From NCBI GenBank assembly GCA_963800135.1, contig CAWCZR010000021.1, forward strand, positions 248,001-312,000: a stretch of DNA of 64,000 nt, given 5' to 3'. Numbering within the stretch: the stretch's first letter is position 1; every line of letters begins with the position of its first letter. This stretch comes from DASPSM01 sp963800135 (GTDB lineage Bacteria; Planctomycetota; Planctomycetia; Planctomycetales; Planctomycetaceae). Positions 46,635 to 57,586 of this stretch are shown here, piece by piece. Below the pieces are notes generated by a model. The model saw nothing but the letters and a program-made list of their open reading frames with translations, did not search any database and was not told where the DNA came from. The translations under genes and the position numbers were made by a program.

Positions 46635-48599
46635 GTGTCATCTTTGGCAATTCACTCGCGGGGCGATCAAAGCAAACGCTTGCCTGCCGTTGTGGGCGCG
46701 TTTCCGGGCCTGACGGGGCTCTGGGCCGAGACGCAAGGGCGACCCGAGATTTGCGTCGCGATCTTGGATGCGCCGGTCGATCGGGCGAATCCCTGCCTGG
46801 CAGCCGCGAAGATCGATCAAGCCTGGTTGGGAGAGCAGACGCACTGCTCTTCACACGGAACCGAAGTCGCCAGCGTGATTTTCGGGCAGCACGATTCGGT
46901 CGTGCGGGGAGTCGCTCCGGGCTGTCGCGGAATCAGTATTCCGATTTACGAGTGCGATCCCGTTCGCTCTCCCGCGACGAATCAAACGCAACTGGCCGCG
47001 CGATTCATGAAGCCCTGGCGGCCGGGGCGCACATCATCAACGTGAGCGCCGGACAGTTGGTTCCCGCCGCCATCGCGGAGCCCGAGTTGGCCGCGGCCGT
47101 CCGCGCCGTGCCTCGGCCGGAGTTCTGATCGTCGCCGCAGTCGGAAACGACGGTTGCGACTGTCTGCATGTGCCGGCCGCACTCCCCTGCGTTCTGGCCG
47201 TCGGCGCGATGCGATGGGACGGCAGCCCTGTGCCGGGCAGCAACTGGGGATCGATTTACCGAACGCAGGGAATCCTGGCCCCGGGAGAGGACATCGACGT
47301 CTGCGGTGCGAACGGACAGCCCGTGTCGCGCACGGGATCGAGCTACGCGACCGCCATCGTCGCCGGCGTGGCGGCCTTGCTGCTCAGCCGAGAACTCAAA
47401 CTGGGGCGTTCTCTCCGACCACTTCTTGTTCGCAAGGCCCTGTTAGAAGCGGTCGACCGATCGGTTCGTGCATCGGCCGACGAAATGCGCCGTTTTCTCG
47501 CTGGTCGTTTAGACATCACCGCAACAACCATCTTCCTCGACACCTGGAGCAACACCATGTCCGATAGCATGAATCTCGACCTGCCCGGTGAAGGCATCTC
47601 CGAGCGGAACAACGGTGCGACGCCGTGCCTGTCAGTATCCAGCCCTCGCGCCGGGCGAAACGTCGATTCTCCGCGAGTGACGCAGCCTGGTATTTTGCCG
47701 ACGCAACCGGAACGGCAGGAAACGCGCGGAGGCCGTCGAGCCCTCCGCATGCGCCAGCTGCCGCGGCGAACGTCAGTTGGTCTATGCCCTCGGTCAATTG
47801 AGCCACGATTTTTCCAACGAAGCCAGTTATGACTCGTTTCGGCAGCGGATGAAGTCCAATCCCTTCGATCCCGCTGGCATGCAAACCTTTCTCGATGCGA
47901 CATGGCAAGCAGGAACCGTGGACACGCCACGCGCACTGCTGTGGACGTTGGAGATCAGCGGGTTGCCGCTCTACGTGATCCGGCCGGATGGTCCGTATAC
48001 CGAGGCCGTGTACGAGCGGCTGCAGGAGTATTTCAGCGAGCAGCTCGAGATCGGGAAGTATGATAAGCCCGTCTCCGAATGGGTCGCCGTGCCTGGCGTG
48101 ATCACCGGGCAGGCCCGGCTGTTCAGTGGCCAGACCGTGCCGGTCATCAATCCGGAGCCGCGGGGCCTATGCAACTGGTCGCGGGAAAAACTGATCGACG
48201 CGGCCATCGAAGCCATCGGCTGTGAGCGAGGACCTGAGTGACAAGCAGAAAAAGAAGATCGCCGGACTAATCGACGAGTTTCTCGATCGGATCTATTTCG
48301 AGTTGCGCAACAATGGTCGCACGTCGCAGGAGCGCGCCCTCAACTACGCGGGGACAAACCTCGTGGAAGTAGGAGGGATCTTCATCAAAGAAGAGAAGGC
48401 CCGCCGCACGCTCGACATGATTCGCGTGGAGCCCAGCTCGATCTCCCGTCCGGGTTCCGATTGCTGGGACATCACGCTGGCCTTCTTCAATACCAAGCGA
48501 CCGCTGGAGACCGTGCGGACAATCCATCGTTATACGGTCGACGTGAGCGACGTGATTCCCGTCACCGTCGGTCACACGCGATCCTGGAAAGAGCGGTGA
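46635..48599 (+). CDS. PatA/PatG-like RiPP maturation protease (several frameshifts)
   Basis: About 655 codons. The N-terminal half is a subtilisin-like protease of the cyanobactin type: EICVAILDAPVD (Asp), HCSSHGTEVASVIFGQ (His), GCRGISIPIY, GAHIINVSAGQL, AGVLIVAAVGNDGCDCLHVP and SRTGSSYATAIVAGVAALLL (Ser). The C-terminal half has PSACASCRGERQLVYALGQL, EYFSEQLEIG, FLDRIYFELRNNGRTSQERA, RPGSDCWDITLAFFN and YTVDVSDVIPVTVGHTRSW, which I match to the PatA/PatG conserved domain. In cyanobactin pathways these proteases remove leaders and macrocyclise. Frame changes occur near 47010, 47110, 47740 and 48225. GTG start. Confidence 0.8.
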
Positions 48600-48644
48600 G
48601 GGCCGCGACTTAACTGAGATTCGAGGTGCGGTCTCGCGAAAACG

Positions 48645-48666
48645 GACCGAGGAATCGTGCTCGGTC
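48645..48666. terminator. Hairpin between convergent maturation genes
   Basis: GACCGAG (48645-48651) and CTCGGTC (48660-48666) can pair. No T-tract follows. It lies between the protease gene and the radical SAM gene, which face each other. Confidence 0.35.
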
Positions 48667-48741
48667 GTCGGGCCCGAGGTGACGGTCCGTCCTACCGGTT
48701 TTTGGTCAGCCCGCCTCGTGCGGCAGCAGCCGGCAACGGAC

Positions 48742-50176
48742 CTACGGAAAGAGCTGTGCGTATCGCTCCAGGCGATCCGAGTTCGCCAGCCGGCGGAAGA
48801 TTTCGGGGAAAAGTGCCAGAGAAATCTGGCACTCCACCTCGTCGATTCGCTCTAAGCCCGATCGCGCAAGACACGTGCCGCCGCAGAAGCTCCGCCAGTC
48901 GCAGCTCTGGCAGGGATTGAGGCTGGCCGTCGAACGGCCGCGAATCGTATCAGCCACGGGGCTCTCGAGGGCCGCGGCGATTCCCTCGCCATCCATGTGC
49001 CCCAGCGTCAGCGCAGGATCGCCGATGCAGTCGCACGATTGGATGGTCCCATCGACGCTGATCGAAACGAGGTCGCGGGCCGCGCCGCACCCATCGCGAA
49101 GGCACATGCTGCGCCGATCCCCCGACAGTACGTTGCGCAGATAGCGCAGGACCGGCGCAACGGCCATCTGGTCGAACTCGCCGGCCTCCACCGCGTCGAA
49201 GAGTTCTAAATACGACCGGATGACGACGTCGGTGTCGGGAGCAAATTGCGGCGCATGCGTCAGCGCGGCCGAGCGGCTGAAACAGCGTCGCGTCCCAGTG
49301 CCTGATGCCGAGGTCGCGCATGTAGCGGGCCGTTTCGAGCAGCCGGGCGGCATTCGTGCGCGTCACCGTCGTGAGCACGGCGACCTTGGCCAACAGGCGC
49401 GGGTTCGATCGCAGGGCATCCTCGATCTCGTCGAACCGTCCCTGACCCGAATGGTCGACCCGGTGCCGATCGTTGAGGGCCGCCGGTCCGTCGAGGGAGA
49501 CGCCGATCGAGACCCGGTTCTCGAGCAGGAAGTCGACGGTTGCCGGCGAGAAATGGCGGCCGTTGGTCTGCACCGAGAAGCGGACCTCGTGTTTGGCCGC
49601 GCGGGCGGCCTCGCGCGCGAAGGGGACGAGCGAACGGATCTGATCCATGGCCAGCAGCGGCTCGCCACCGTGGAACAAGATTTTGAGGACCGGGCCGCTG
49701 TGGGCCAGTGAATCGATGATCGCCTGCCGCGCGACTTCGTCCGAGAGGCGGCGCGAATAAGTCTCGGTCCGATAGTCGTAGCAGTAGTCGCAGGCGAGGT
49801 CGCAGAAACCGACGAGCTTGAGGATCAGCGTGTTGAGCGATGCCGATCCGCCCGAGCACCCTCCCGCGCAGGCTGCTCCCTGCTCCCGAATCAATCCCGA
49901 GTTGCGCAGGCGATCGAAGAGTGGAGATCGCTCGATCGCAGGGTCCTCAAAGCCGCTCGACTCGCAAGCGTCGAGAAATTCCTGCACCGCGCCCACTGAC
50001 TGGGCACTGACCATCACCCAGCTGCCACTGGTCGGGTGGAGCAAGAGGGCAAGCTCATCGCTCAGCCGGCGCTCGCGAATGGGGCGCAGAACGCGATATC
50101 GCGGCGGGGCACCCAGCACGGGAAGCGGCGACAGCGAGGGCATCGCAATCGTCCCCAGTCCTGATTCAGTGCTCAT
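48742..50176 (-). CDS. Radical SAM/SPASM peptide maturase (frameshifted near 49270)
   Basis: About 478 residues. The N-terminal 110 residues may form a precursor-binding domain (YRVLRPIRERRLSDELALLL). The radical SAM core has CDLACDYCYDY for the 4Fe-4S cluster and SAM, then ILFHGGEPLL and VSIGVSLDGPAALNDRHRVD. After the frame change the SPASM part follows: CGAARDLVSISVDGTIQSCD and LNPCQSCDWRSFCGGTCLAR, with enough Cys for two auxiliary clusters. Enzymes of this class form thioether, cyclophane or other side-chain links in RiPPs. Its ATG overlaps the stop of the Lys-rich peptide gene (ATGA), strong evidence of coupling. Confidence 0.88.
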
Positions 50177-50448
50177 TCCTGGTCGACGTTCTTCATCCAA
50201 ATCGACATGAAAGAGAGCCCTTGCGGAACCGCGCTGGCTTTCACTATGGCGATTTCCTTGACGTCAAACTTCGACGTCGCGGCATAAGTTAACCGGCCGA
50301 TTCCGTGGAGCACATCGCGACTCACATCGTCGGCGATCGCGTCCGGGACGATGATCGTAACGTTGTCGTCTGTGCTCGGACTTACGGTGTCGAGCGATGT
50401 CTTCTTGTCTTTTTTCCCCTTTTTGCCCTTCTTTTTCTTTTTCGACAT
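50173..50448 (-). CDS. Lys-rich small peptide 1, putative radical SAM substrate
   Basis: 91 residues. The first 16 are almost all Lys/Gly (MSKKKKKGKKGKKDKK). The middle has VTIIVPDAIADDVSRD at about 30-45. The end is SFMSIWMKNVDQE with Trp at 84. The ATGA overlap with the maturase gene suggests it is the precursor. It is homologous to the peptide at 53311 (both have a Lys-rich start and VPDAI). No double-Gly site is evident. What is modified is unknown; Trp-x-x motifs are typical of cyclophane precursors. Confidence 0.7.
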   Translation of the reverse strand: MSKKKKKGKKGKKDKKTSLDTVSPSTDDNVTIIVPDAIADDVSRDVLHGIGRLTYAATSKFDVKEIAIVKASAVPQGLSFMSIWMKNVDQE

Positions 50449-50561
50449 GCGAGGCCCTTTCCCGGTTGTGGAGCTTGGTTGTTGAACCTGGTTGCGGACT
50501 CTGGTTGTCGGACCTCCGTTGTCGTGTTCTCTCAATTAAACGCGAGTCGCCTACCCCGATG

Positions 50562-52863
50562 CTAAGGGGATTTTGCGGCGGATGCCAGCATTGTTTTGGC
50601 CTCATCGTCGAGGCCGGTCAGCTGGCCAGGGGTGAGATGCTCCTTTTGTTTCCAGGCTTCGGCCTTCCGATAGAACTCTTCGGCCCGCGGTTTGTCGCCG
50701 AGCTTCCACCAGGCCATGGCCGCGTAGTACCAATCGAAACCATCGCCGCCGTCCCGCAGGATCATCGACTCGTCGAGCGAAGTGACGGCCGACCGAAAAT
50801 CGCCCGCCCGGTATTGGGCGACACCCAACGTGTTCCAGTAATTGGCGTTTCGCGGGGACATGTCGACGGCCTTGTGCGCGAGGGCGATCGCCTTTTCCGG
50901 ATTCCGGATCTTCGGATCGCGATTGTTCGCGAAGACCCAGGCCATCCAGGCGTGCGGATCGGGGTTGGTCGGATCGACATCGGCGGCGCGCTGGAGCCAT
51001 TCCAGCTCGTGTGGAACGTCGGACCTGAGTTCGTACTTCGTGCCGCACTCGGTGCAATAAAGCGAGAGTTCGCGCTTGTATTGAGAATTTTCGGGATGCC
51101 GCTCGACGAGGCGTTTGCTGATTTCGATCGACTTGCCGATCTCGCGGAACGAGGCCTCGATGTGGCCGGCGCGGGACTCGGAGCCGGACACGTAGTAGTG
51201 GAGGCCGGCCAGATCGTGCGAAAAACCGGCGACGTCGGGATATTGGTCGGCCAAATCCTGCCAGACGTCTCGGCTCTGCCGCAGAAGCTCCAGGCGTCGC
51301 TGGGGATTCGACGGGCCGCTCGATTTACGGTTCACATAGTGCGGAAAGCGAAACAACCCTCCCCTCAGGGGCTCGAGGTCGGCCAGTCCGGCGCCTTGTT
51401 GCCGCAATTTTTCCAGACCGGCGAGGCCCTGTTCCATCTCGGTCTGGGCTTCGTCGGGCTCGCCGTTGACGAGGTGTAACTGCCAAAGACGGAAGTGAGT
51501 GGCCGCGACCTCTGCAGCCAGACTCGGACTCTCGGCGTTTTGAGCGAGAAACTTTTGATAGTAGTTCATCGCCGTCGACACCAACTCGCGGCGTAACGAC
51601 TGCACTCCCGGCTCGTCGAGCACGGGATTGTCACTGATGGCGGCGAAATCATCGACCGCGTGTCGGGCCGCCTGCAGGTTACTCTCGGCATCGAAGCGAG
51701 CATCGCGCTCGCGATCGCGGGCGGCGGCGATCGTCAAGGCATCGTACGTCATCACAATGGCAAGCGAGATCGGAACGAACAGAGCCAGGCCGATCGCAGC
51801 AGCCTGCCACGGCTTCCGCTGACACCAGCGCCACATCCGCTTAGGCCGGCTGATCCTGCGAGCATTGATCGGCTCCAACCGCAGCCAGCGATGCAAATCG
51901 TCGGCGAATTCCTGCGCCGTCTGGTAACGGCGAGAGCGGCTCCTTGTCGATCGCTTTGAGGCAGATCGTCTCTAAGTCGGCCGGGATATAGTTGTTGAAA
52001 CTGCGGGGGTTGCGGGGCTCTTCGTTAATCACTCGCTGGATCAACATCTGGATATTGCCGCCGAACGGCCGCTCCCCCGTCAACAGCTCAAAAAGCACGA
52101 TGCCCAAGCTGTAGATGTCGCTGCGGCGATCGAGTTCGTGCGATCGGCCGGCCGCCTGCTCCGGGCTCATGTAGGCTGGCGTTCCGAGAATCTGCCCCTC
52201 CATCGTCAGCGTGACGTCGCACTCGGGCCGCAGCGCCAGTCCAAAATCCAGAATTCGCGGCCGGGCGTTCTGGTCGATGATGAGGTTCGACGGCTTGATG
52301 TCGCGATGGACGACGTTGCGCTGGTGGGCGTACTCGAGTCCCTCCGCAACCGCCGCCACAAGCAGCGCCGACTCGCGAAGAGCAAAGCGCCGCTGGTTCA
52401 TCAGCTTATCGAGCGATGATCCCAGGACCAGTTCGCTGACGATGCAGGTGCGACCATCGACCTTGCAAAGATCGAAGATCGGCACGATGGCCGGATGGTG
52501 CAGCTGGGAGGCGCTGCGTGCTTCGCGGGTGAATCGTTGGAATTCGGTCGCGGTCTCCGGGAGCTCTCGTCGCGGCACTTTGAGGGCCACCATCCGGTCG
52601 AGATCCGGGTCGTATGCCGCGAATACGGTGCCGAAGCCGCCTCGCCCGATCCGATTGATAACCCGAAATCGCCCGACGTTTTTCAGCTCGTCACCAAGCG
52701 ACGCGGGCCCTGCGAACTCAGCTGGAACCGGGCCGGTTGGGGCGGTCACATCCTGCTGGAATGCGATGGTCAGGTCGCACTTGGGACAGCGGCTGACCTG
52801 GCCGAATCCCTCCGACGGGATCTCCAGGGGACTCAAGCACCTTGGGCAGAGCGCCTGCATCAA
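50562..52863 (-). CDS. Membrane Ser/Thr kinase with zinc ribbon and TPR domain (frameshifted near 51925)
   Basis: About 766 residues. N-terminal zinc ribbon (CPRCLSPLEIPSEGFG, then CPKCD). Kinase residues about 60-330: IGRGGFGTVFAAYDPD, VALKVPRREL, HQRNVVHRDIKPSNLIID, ILDFGLAL, GTPAYMSPEQAAGRS and SDIYSLGIVLFELLTGERPF, all catalytic motifs intact. Then a membrane span (AAAIGLALFVPISLAIVM) and TPR-like repeats (YWNTLGVAQYRAGDFRSAV). It sits between the two Lys-rich peptides, in the direction of peptide 1 and the maturase, 113 bases upstream of peptide 1. Phosphorylation may regulate the locus; this is inference. Confidence 0.9.
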
Positions 52864-53310
52864 TCTCTCCAGCGGTGAACTGCCTCGCCGCCGGTTGGGC
52901 GACGTTCACAATCAGGAGCGAGCGAGATGGTTTTTGCTGCCAGCGGACTGCGTTCGCGTGGCCGTCGAATGCCGCTCTGAGGATTCACGTGCCGGGAGAG
53001 GCGCCGGGCGGCAAACGAGGATCACTTCAAAGAAAGCAGCTTGTGCGGCGCGGCGCCGCAACAGCAGGTTTCAGCATAGCCAGATTGCCGTCGCCCATTC
53101 CAGTCCCCTCCGCCGACAGAGGCGAAAGCGCAGGATTCAGGCCGAACGACTCGCTGCCGTCGCACGCTTTTTTCGCAAATCGGCACTCGATCTTGTCAGC
53201 ACGGCGCGATAAAACGAAACACGACACCAACGGATCTGACGAGTGGAGGAAGGGAGCATTTCACCCCGAGAATTATTTCACGACCTTCAACTGCAGTGAA
53301 AGGCCCAGCG
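52864..53310. other. Divergent promoter region between kinase and peptide 2
   Basis: 447 bases between the divergent kinase gene and the Lys-rich peptide 2 gene. No protein or RNA gene is recognised. It should contain the promoters of both units, but I see no clear consensus. Confidence 0.4.
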
Positions 53311-53535
53311 ATGGCAAAGAAAAAGGCGGCATCGAAAAAGGCGGCAGCACCAAAGAACCTAAAAGCGGTCACGGCCCTGCCTCAGGACGTGGTCTTAGTC
53401 TACGTTCCCGACGCGATCTACAATCTCGGCGGCAACATGCAGCAGATGATCGGCGCGATGAACTCTCTCTGGGCCAAATCGTTCGGCGTAAAGCACGTGT
53501 GGGTGGATAACAACAGTACCTGGCCCAACCTGTAG
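53311..53535 (+). CDS. Lys-rich small peptide 2, homologous to peptide 1
   Basis: 74 residues. The start is MAKKKAASKKAAAPKNLKAV, then VVLVYVPDAIYNLGGN and SFGVKHVWVDNNSTWPNL. VPDAI at 32-36 aligns with 34-38 of peptide 1, and FGVKHVWV aligns with FDVKEIAIV. Trp residues are at 54, 64 and 71. An AAAGG site precedes the ATG at 53311, chosen because it mirrors peptide 1. The C-terminal Trp-Val-Asp and Trp-Pro-Asn could be cyclophane sites if the maturase acts on it. Confidence 0.68.
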   Translation: MAKKKAASKKAAAPKNLKAVTALPQDVVLVYVPDAIYNLGGNMQQMIGAMNSLWAKSFGVKHVWVDNNSTWPNL

Positions 53536-53626
53536 GTTGCGCGCGTCACGCGCTGCGCTCTTCGCACACCCCCCGCAAAAGATTTGACAGCCGCAAGTCA
53601 CCCGTGGATGATGGCTCGGGTGCAGT

Positions 53627-55309
53627 TTGCCTCTGCCTCCGAGCCTTCATTTCCCGGGAGCGGCGACCATTCAATCCAACCGTCGAGGATTCTTGCAGAG
53701 CAGTTTGTTGGGTGCGGCGGCCGCGTTGCCGCTCGGGGCCGCGGCCGAAACGAAGGGCGGAGCGAGTCGCCCATCGGACCAGCCGGCCGACCGCGTCGAG
53801 CCATTCGAGCTGGACGAGCTGACGATCGCCGATTTGCAGCAGGCGATGCAGTCGGGCAAAGAGAGCGCACGCTCGCTCGTCAAGAAATACCAGGCTCGAA
53901 TCGAGGTCGTCGACCGCAAAGGCTCCGCGATCAACAGCGTGATCGAAGTCAATCCGGACGCGCTCGAAATTGCCGAGGCGCTCGACCGGGAACGCTCGGC
54001 GAAGGGCGCGCGGGGCCCGCTGCACGGAATTCCCGTGCTCATCAAAGACAATATCGACACTGCGGATCGGATGCATACGACCGCGGGCTCGCTCGCGTTG
54101 GTCGACGCCCGCCCGCCGGAGGATGCGTTTCTCGTGCGGCGTCTGCGCGAAGCCGGCGCCGTCATCCTGGGCAAAACGAACCTGAGCGAGTGGGCCAACA
54201 TCCGCTGCAGCTATTCGACCAGCGGTTGGAGCGGCCGCGGCGGGCTGACCAAGAATCCCTACTCGCTCGACCGCAATCCGTGCGGGTCGAGCTCCGGCTC
54301 CGGCGCGGCCGTGGCCGCCAGTCTGTGTGCCGTGGGCATCGGGACCGAAACCGATGGATCGGTCGTCAGCCCCTCTTCGGCCAACGGCATCGTCGGCATG
54401 AAGCCGACGGTTGGGCTGGTGAGTCGCACCGGGGTGATCCCCATTTCCTACTCGCAGGACACAGCCGGCCCAATGTGCCGCACCGTCCGCGACGTCGCCA
54501 TTCTCCTCGGCGCGCTCGCCGGCAGCGACCCGGCCGACAAGGTGACCACGGACGACAAGCGCAAAGCTCTGACCGATTACACGAAGGTTCTCGATCCCCA
54601 CGGTCTCAAGGGAGCGCGGATCGGCGTCGCCCGGAACTATTTTGGTTTCGACGATACAGTCGACGCGGTCCTCAGCCACGCGCTCGATGCCCTGAAGCAC
54701 GAAGGCGCCACGCTCGTCGATCCGGCCGAGATCCCCAACATGGATAAGGTGGGCGAATCGGAACTGACCGTGCAGCTGTACGAGCTGAAGTCCGGCCTCG
54801 CCAATTATTTCGCCCGGCTCGGCAAGCACGCGCCGGTCAAGTCTTTGCAGGACGTGATCGACTTCAACGAGAAGCACAAATCTCGCGAGATGCCCTATTT
54901 CGGACAGGACCTTTTCGAGAAGGCGGTGAAGAAGGGCTCGCTGCAAAGCTACGAATATCAGGAGGCCCTCGCCCGCTGCCGCCGCCTGGCGCGCACCGAG
55001 GGGATCGATGCGACGATGGACAAGTTCAAGCTCGATGCGTTTGTCGCGCCGACGCTTGGACCAGCCTGCCTGACCGACCTGGTCGTCGGCGATCGCTGGC
55101 GCGGCGAAGCGTCGACGGCTGCCGCAGTATCCGGTTACCCGAGCATCACCGTCCCGGCAGGATTTATCTTCGGCTTGCCGATCGGCCTGCTCTTTTTCGG
55201 CAGGGCCTGGAGCGAAGCGACGCTGCTCAAGCTGGCGTACGCCTTCGAGCAAGCGACCAAAATCCGCAAGCCGCCCCGATTCTTGCCCTCAGCCGAGCTG
55301 ACCGCCTAA
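53627..55309 (+). CDS. Amidase signature family hydrolase, exported
   Basis: About 560 residues. A twin-arginine-type signal (SNRRGFLQSSLLGAAAAL) suggests export. Catalytic Lys in VLIKDNIDTAD, cis-Ser and nucleophile Ser in CGSSSGSGAAVAASLC and GTETDGSVVSPSS: the Ser-cisSer-Lys triad. The C-terminal part runs VSGYPSITVPAGF and FGRAWSEATLLKLAYAFE. The substrate is a linear amide, not identified. The precise start is uncertain: 53627 is a TTG, and the signal could begin in another frame upstream if a base is wrong. Frame intact after that. Confidence 0.9.
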   Translation: MPLPPSLHFPGAATIQSNRRGFLQSSLLGAAAALPLGAAAETKGGASRPSDQPADRVEPFELDELTIADLQQAMQSGKESARSLVKKYQARIEVVDRKGSAINSVIEVNPDALEIAEALDRERSAKGARGPLHGIPVLIKDNIDTADRMHTTAGSLALVDARPPEDAFLVRRLREAGAVILGKTNLSEWANIRCSYSTSGWSGRGGLTKNPYSLDRNPCGSSSGSGAAVAASLCAVGIGTETDGSVVSPSSANGIVGMKPTVGLVSRTGVIPISYSQDTAGPMCRTVRDVAILLGALAGSDPADKVTTDDKRKALTDYTKVLDPHGLKGARIGVARNYFGFDDTVDAVLSHALDALKHEGATLVDPAEIPNMDKVGESELTVQLYELKSGLANYFARLGKHAPVKSLQDVIDFNEKHKSREMPYFGQDLFEKAVKKGSLQSYEYQEALARCRRLARTEGIDATMDKFKLDAFVAPTLGPACLTDLVVGDRWRGEASTAAAVSGYPSITVPAGFIFGLPIGLLFFGRAWSEATLLKLAYAFEQATKIRKPPRFLPSAELTA

Positions 55310-55470
55310 GGCCGCTTGAGTCGCGAATTTGTCTGAATGTCGCACGGGGAACTGCGTTCGCGGAAACAAACGGCACCGGACCACGCGTCTTAAGTTTCGG
55401 CCGAGTCGAACCGGCATTGCCGGCGGCGCGGTAGGCTGCTGGGCGGGCTCCCGATGATGGAGCGGTTGTG

Positions 55471-57586
55471 ATGTCGAGGCTCCGTGCGGTTTCGTTTTTA
55501 GTCTCGCTCATTTTCTCTGCTTTGCTACCGTGTGCTCTCATCCCCTGCGCCCTGATCTGTAGGGTCCGGCCGGGCGGACGCGGCGGACCCGCCAGCTCCT
55601 GCGAGCGGTGCGCGGCTCACCTTTCGCTTTCAGTCGGCCAATCCGCCGATTCGCACGGGTGCCCCCTTCTCCGTCGATTATGTCTTCAATTCGACGTTTG
55701 CCGACGTGCTCACGGGCGAGCTCGAGATCGAGTTCGTGGAAGATGACCGCGTTAATCTGCGTCTGCGCACCGACCCGATCGCCGTCGCGAGCGGAAAGAA
55801 CTCTTATCGCTTGCTCGTGCCGCCGACTGCCGCCCGTCGCGATGTGGCGGCCTTTTCCGTCCGTGTCCGGTTCCAATCGTCAAAGGGCGTGTTCGATCTC
55901 GGCAAGCACGACCTGCTGGTGCCGATGCACGATGCCCGCCAGTTCTTGATCGCCGCTCCCAATCTTTCACGGAACACCGTCTCGCGATTAGCCGGTCAGC
56001 TACGGCTCGACGCCTTTCGGCCCACCGATAACAACCTCCGCCGAGCCGACTTGTTGACCCTCCCCATCGAAATCGACCTTCCCAACCTCCCCACGCAGGC
56101 ACTCGGTCTTTATCCGTTCGACCTGTTGCTCCTGGCGGAGGATGGGTTCACCCGCCTGTCGGCCAGGCAGCTCGAGGCGATCTCCGAATGGGTGGAGCAA
56201 GGCGGCCGCGTCGTGGTGGTGCCGACCGGGGTGCTGACGCCTGCGCACAAGAGCTTCCTCGACCGAATCACGAGTAACGTCGTCGCTCCGGGAAGCTTCA
56301 CCCTGGATCCGCTCGGCCATCTCGAAACCGATGAGACCGGCGCGAAGCCGGCGATTCTTCCCTGTCGTTTTGGATTCGGACGCGCGCTCGTCTTGCGCAC
56401 ATGCCCGAGATCAAGGAAGACGGCAGCATGAACGGAATCAGCGCCCCCGAGTGGACGCGAGCCGTCTGTTTCATCTGGCAGGTGAGCGGCGGGCAGACGC
56501 AGAACATTCTGAACACGGGGATTTGGATCCCGCCTCCCAAAGCCAAGCCCGGCTATGAAGTCGACCTCAGCCCGTTACGGCCCCGCGAATTCGCGACAGC
56601 GGGCAGTCTGCGACAGCTACTCTTCCCGCGGACCGTGCGCGTCATGCCCTTTGGCGTCGTCGCCACGATTCTGGCATTGTTTCTCATGGCGATCGCGCCG
56701 GGCGACTATTACCTCTACGGACTGCTCCGCCGTTGGCCAATTCGGTGGATTGCCTTTCCCGCGACGTGCCTGGCTTTCACCTTGGGCACCGTCTGGATCG
56801 CGGGAAACTACACCGGTCGGGTTGATCATCGCACCGAGCTGGTCGTCGTCGACCTGGGCGAAGACGGCAAGCCGCTACGGACGACGCGCATCGAGCACGT
56901 GTTGACGGCCCAAGACGCGACCGGTGTCGCTCGACCTGCATAACGCCCTCTTCGCAATGACAGACGTACAACCGTCGACAACTCCGACTCAACGGGACGA
57001 ATTCGGACGCCTCCGGCCGACGAACCTCGACGACGATCTCGATCTGCGTGAATCGTTGACGGTCCCGAGCTACGCGGGAACATTGCCGTCCAACTTTTCG
57101 GTCACGCGGCCGTCCCGTCAGTGGTCACCCAGCATGCACCGCGTGACGCGACCCGGCACGGATGTGACCGTCCCGCCGATCGCCTGGTCGGAGCTCGATT
57201 CCGTCGATTTGGCCTCCGAGAGCGGCCGGAAACAACTGCTCGACTCAGTGCGACAGGCCGCACCGGAATGCGACGTGTTTTTGGAAAGCTCCGAGCGAGT
57301 GTATGCGTCCCTCGGCAGTGGACCTTTCCTGGAACGCAGCTGGCACCGCGAGGGCTGGGAAGGCGTGCTGAAGACTTTGGCCCGGCGCGGCGAAGGGGGC
57401 CTGTTCTCGATCATTTCGCACGTGGCCCCCAGCGGCGCGGGCGATCTGGAGGATCTCGCCGTCCTCGGTCCCGATCCGCCTGACCATTGGCTGCTGCAGG
57501 TGGCTCTCCATCAAGACAACGGCTTGGTGGTCTTCCGGAAGATGTTCCATCCGAAATTGAAGCCTCAATCGGAACGCCAGCCATGA
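55471..57586 (+). CDS. Large membrane protein of ABC exporter operon, GldG-like (three frameshifts)
   Basis: About 700 codons after joining frames. A signal (RLRAVSFLVSLIFSALLPCA) is followed by a beta-rich domain: LTGELEIEFVEDDRVNLRLR, KSSKGVFDLGKHDLLVPMHD-like strand, LPIEIDLPNLPTQALGLYPF and EWVEQGGRVVVVPTG. A membrane segment (VVATILALFLMAIAPGDYYL) and a second one (WIAFPATCLAFTLGTVWIAG) come later, then a periplasmic C-terminus (TEQM overlap next gene). Frame changes occur near 55640, 56395 and 56930. Its stop overlaps the ATPase start (ATGA). I infer a GldG/DUF4350-like accessory of an ABC transporter. Confidence 0.6.

Noticed and set aside
41045..53535. Cyanobactin cluster of the known type
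   Set aside because: Only the protease is similar. No PatD-like cyclodehydratase, PatF or PatE leader is visible, and the precursor leaders differ.
53546..55252. Long minus-strand open frame (568 codons) opposite the amidase
   Set aside because: The plus strand encodes a clear amidase with catalytic triad over the same span; the antisense product has no recognisable pattern.
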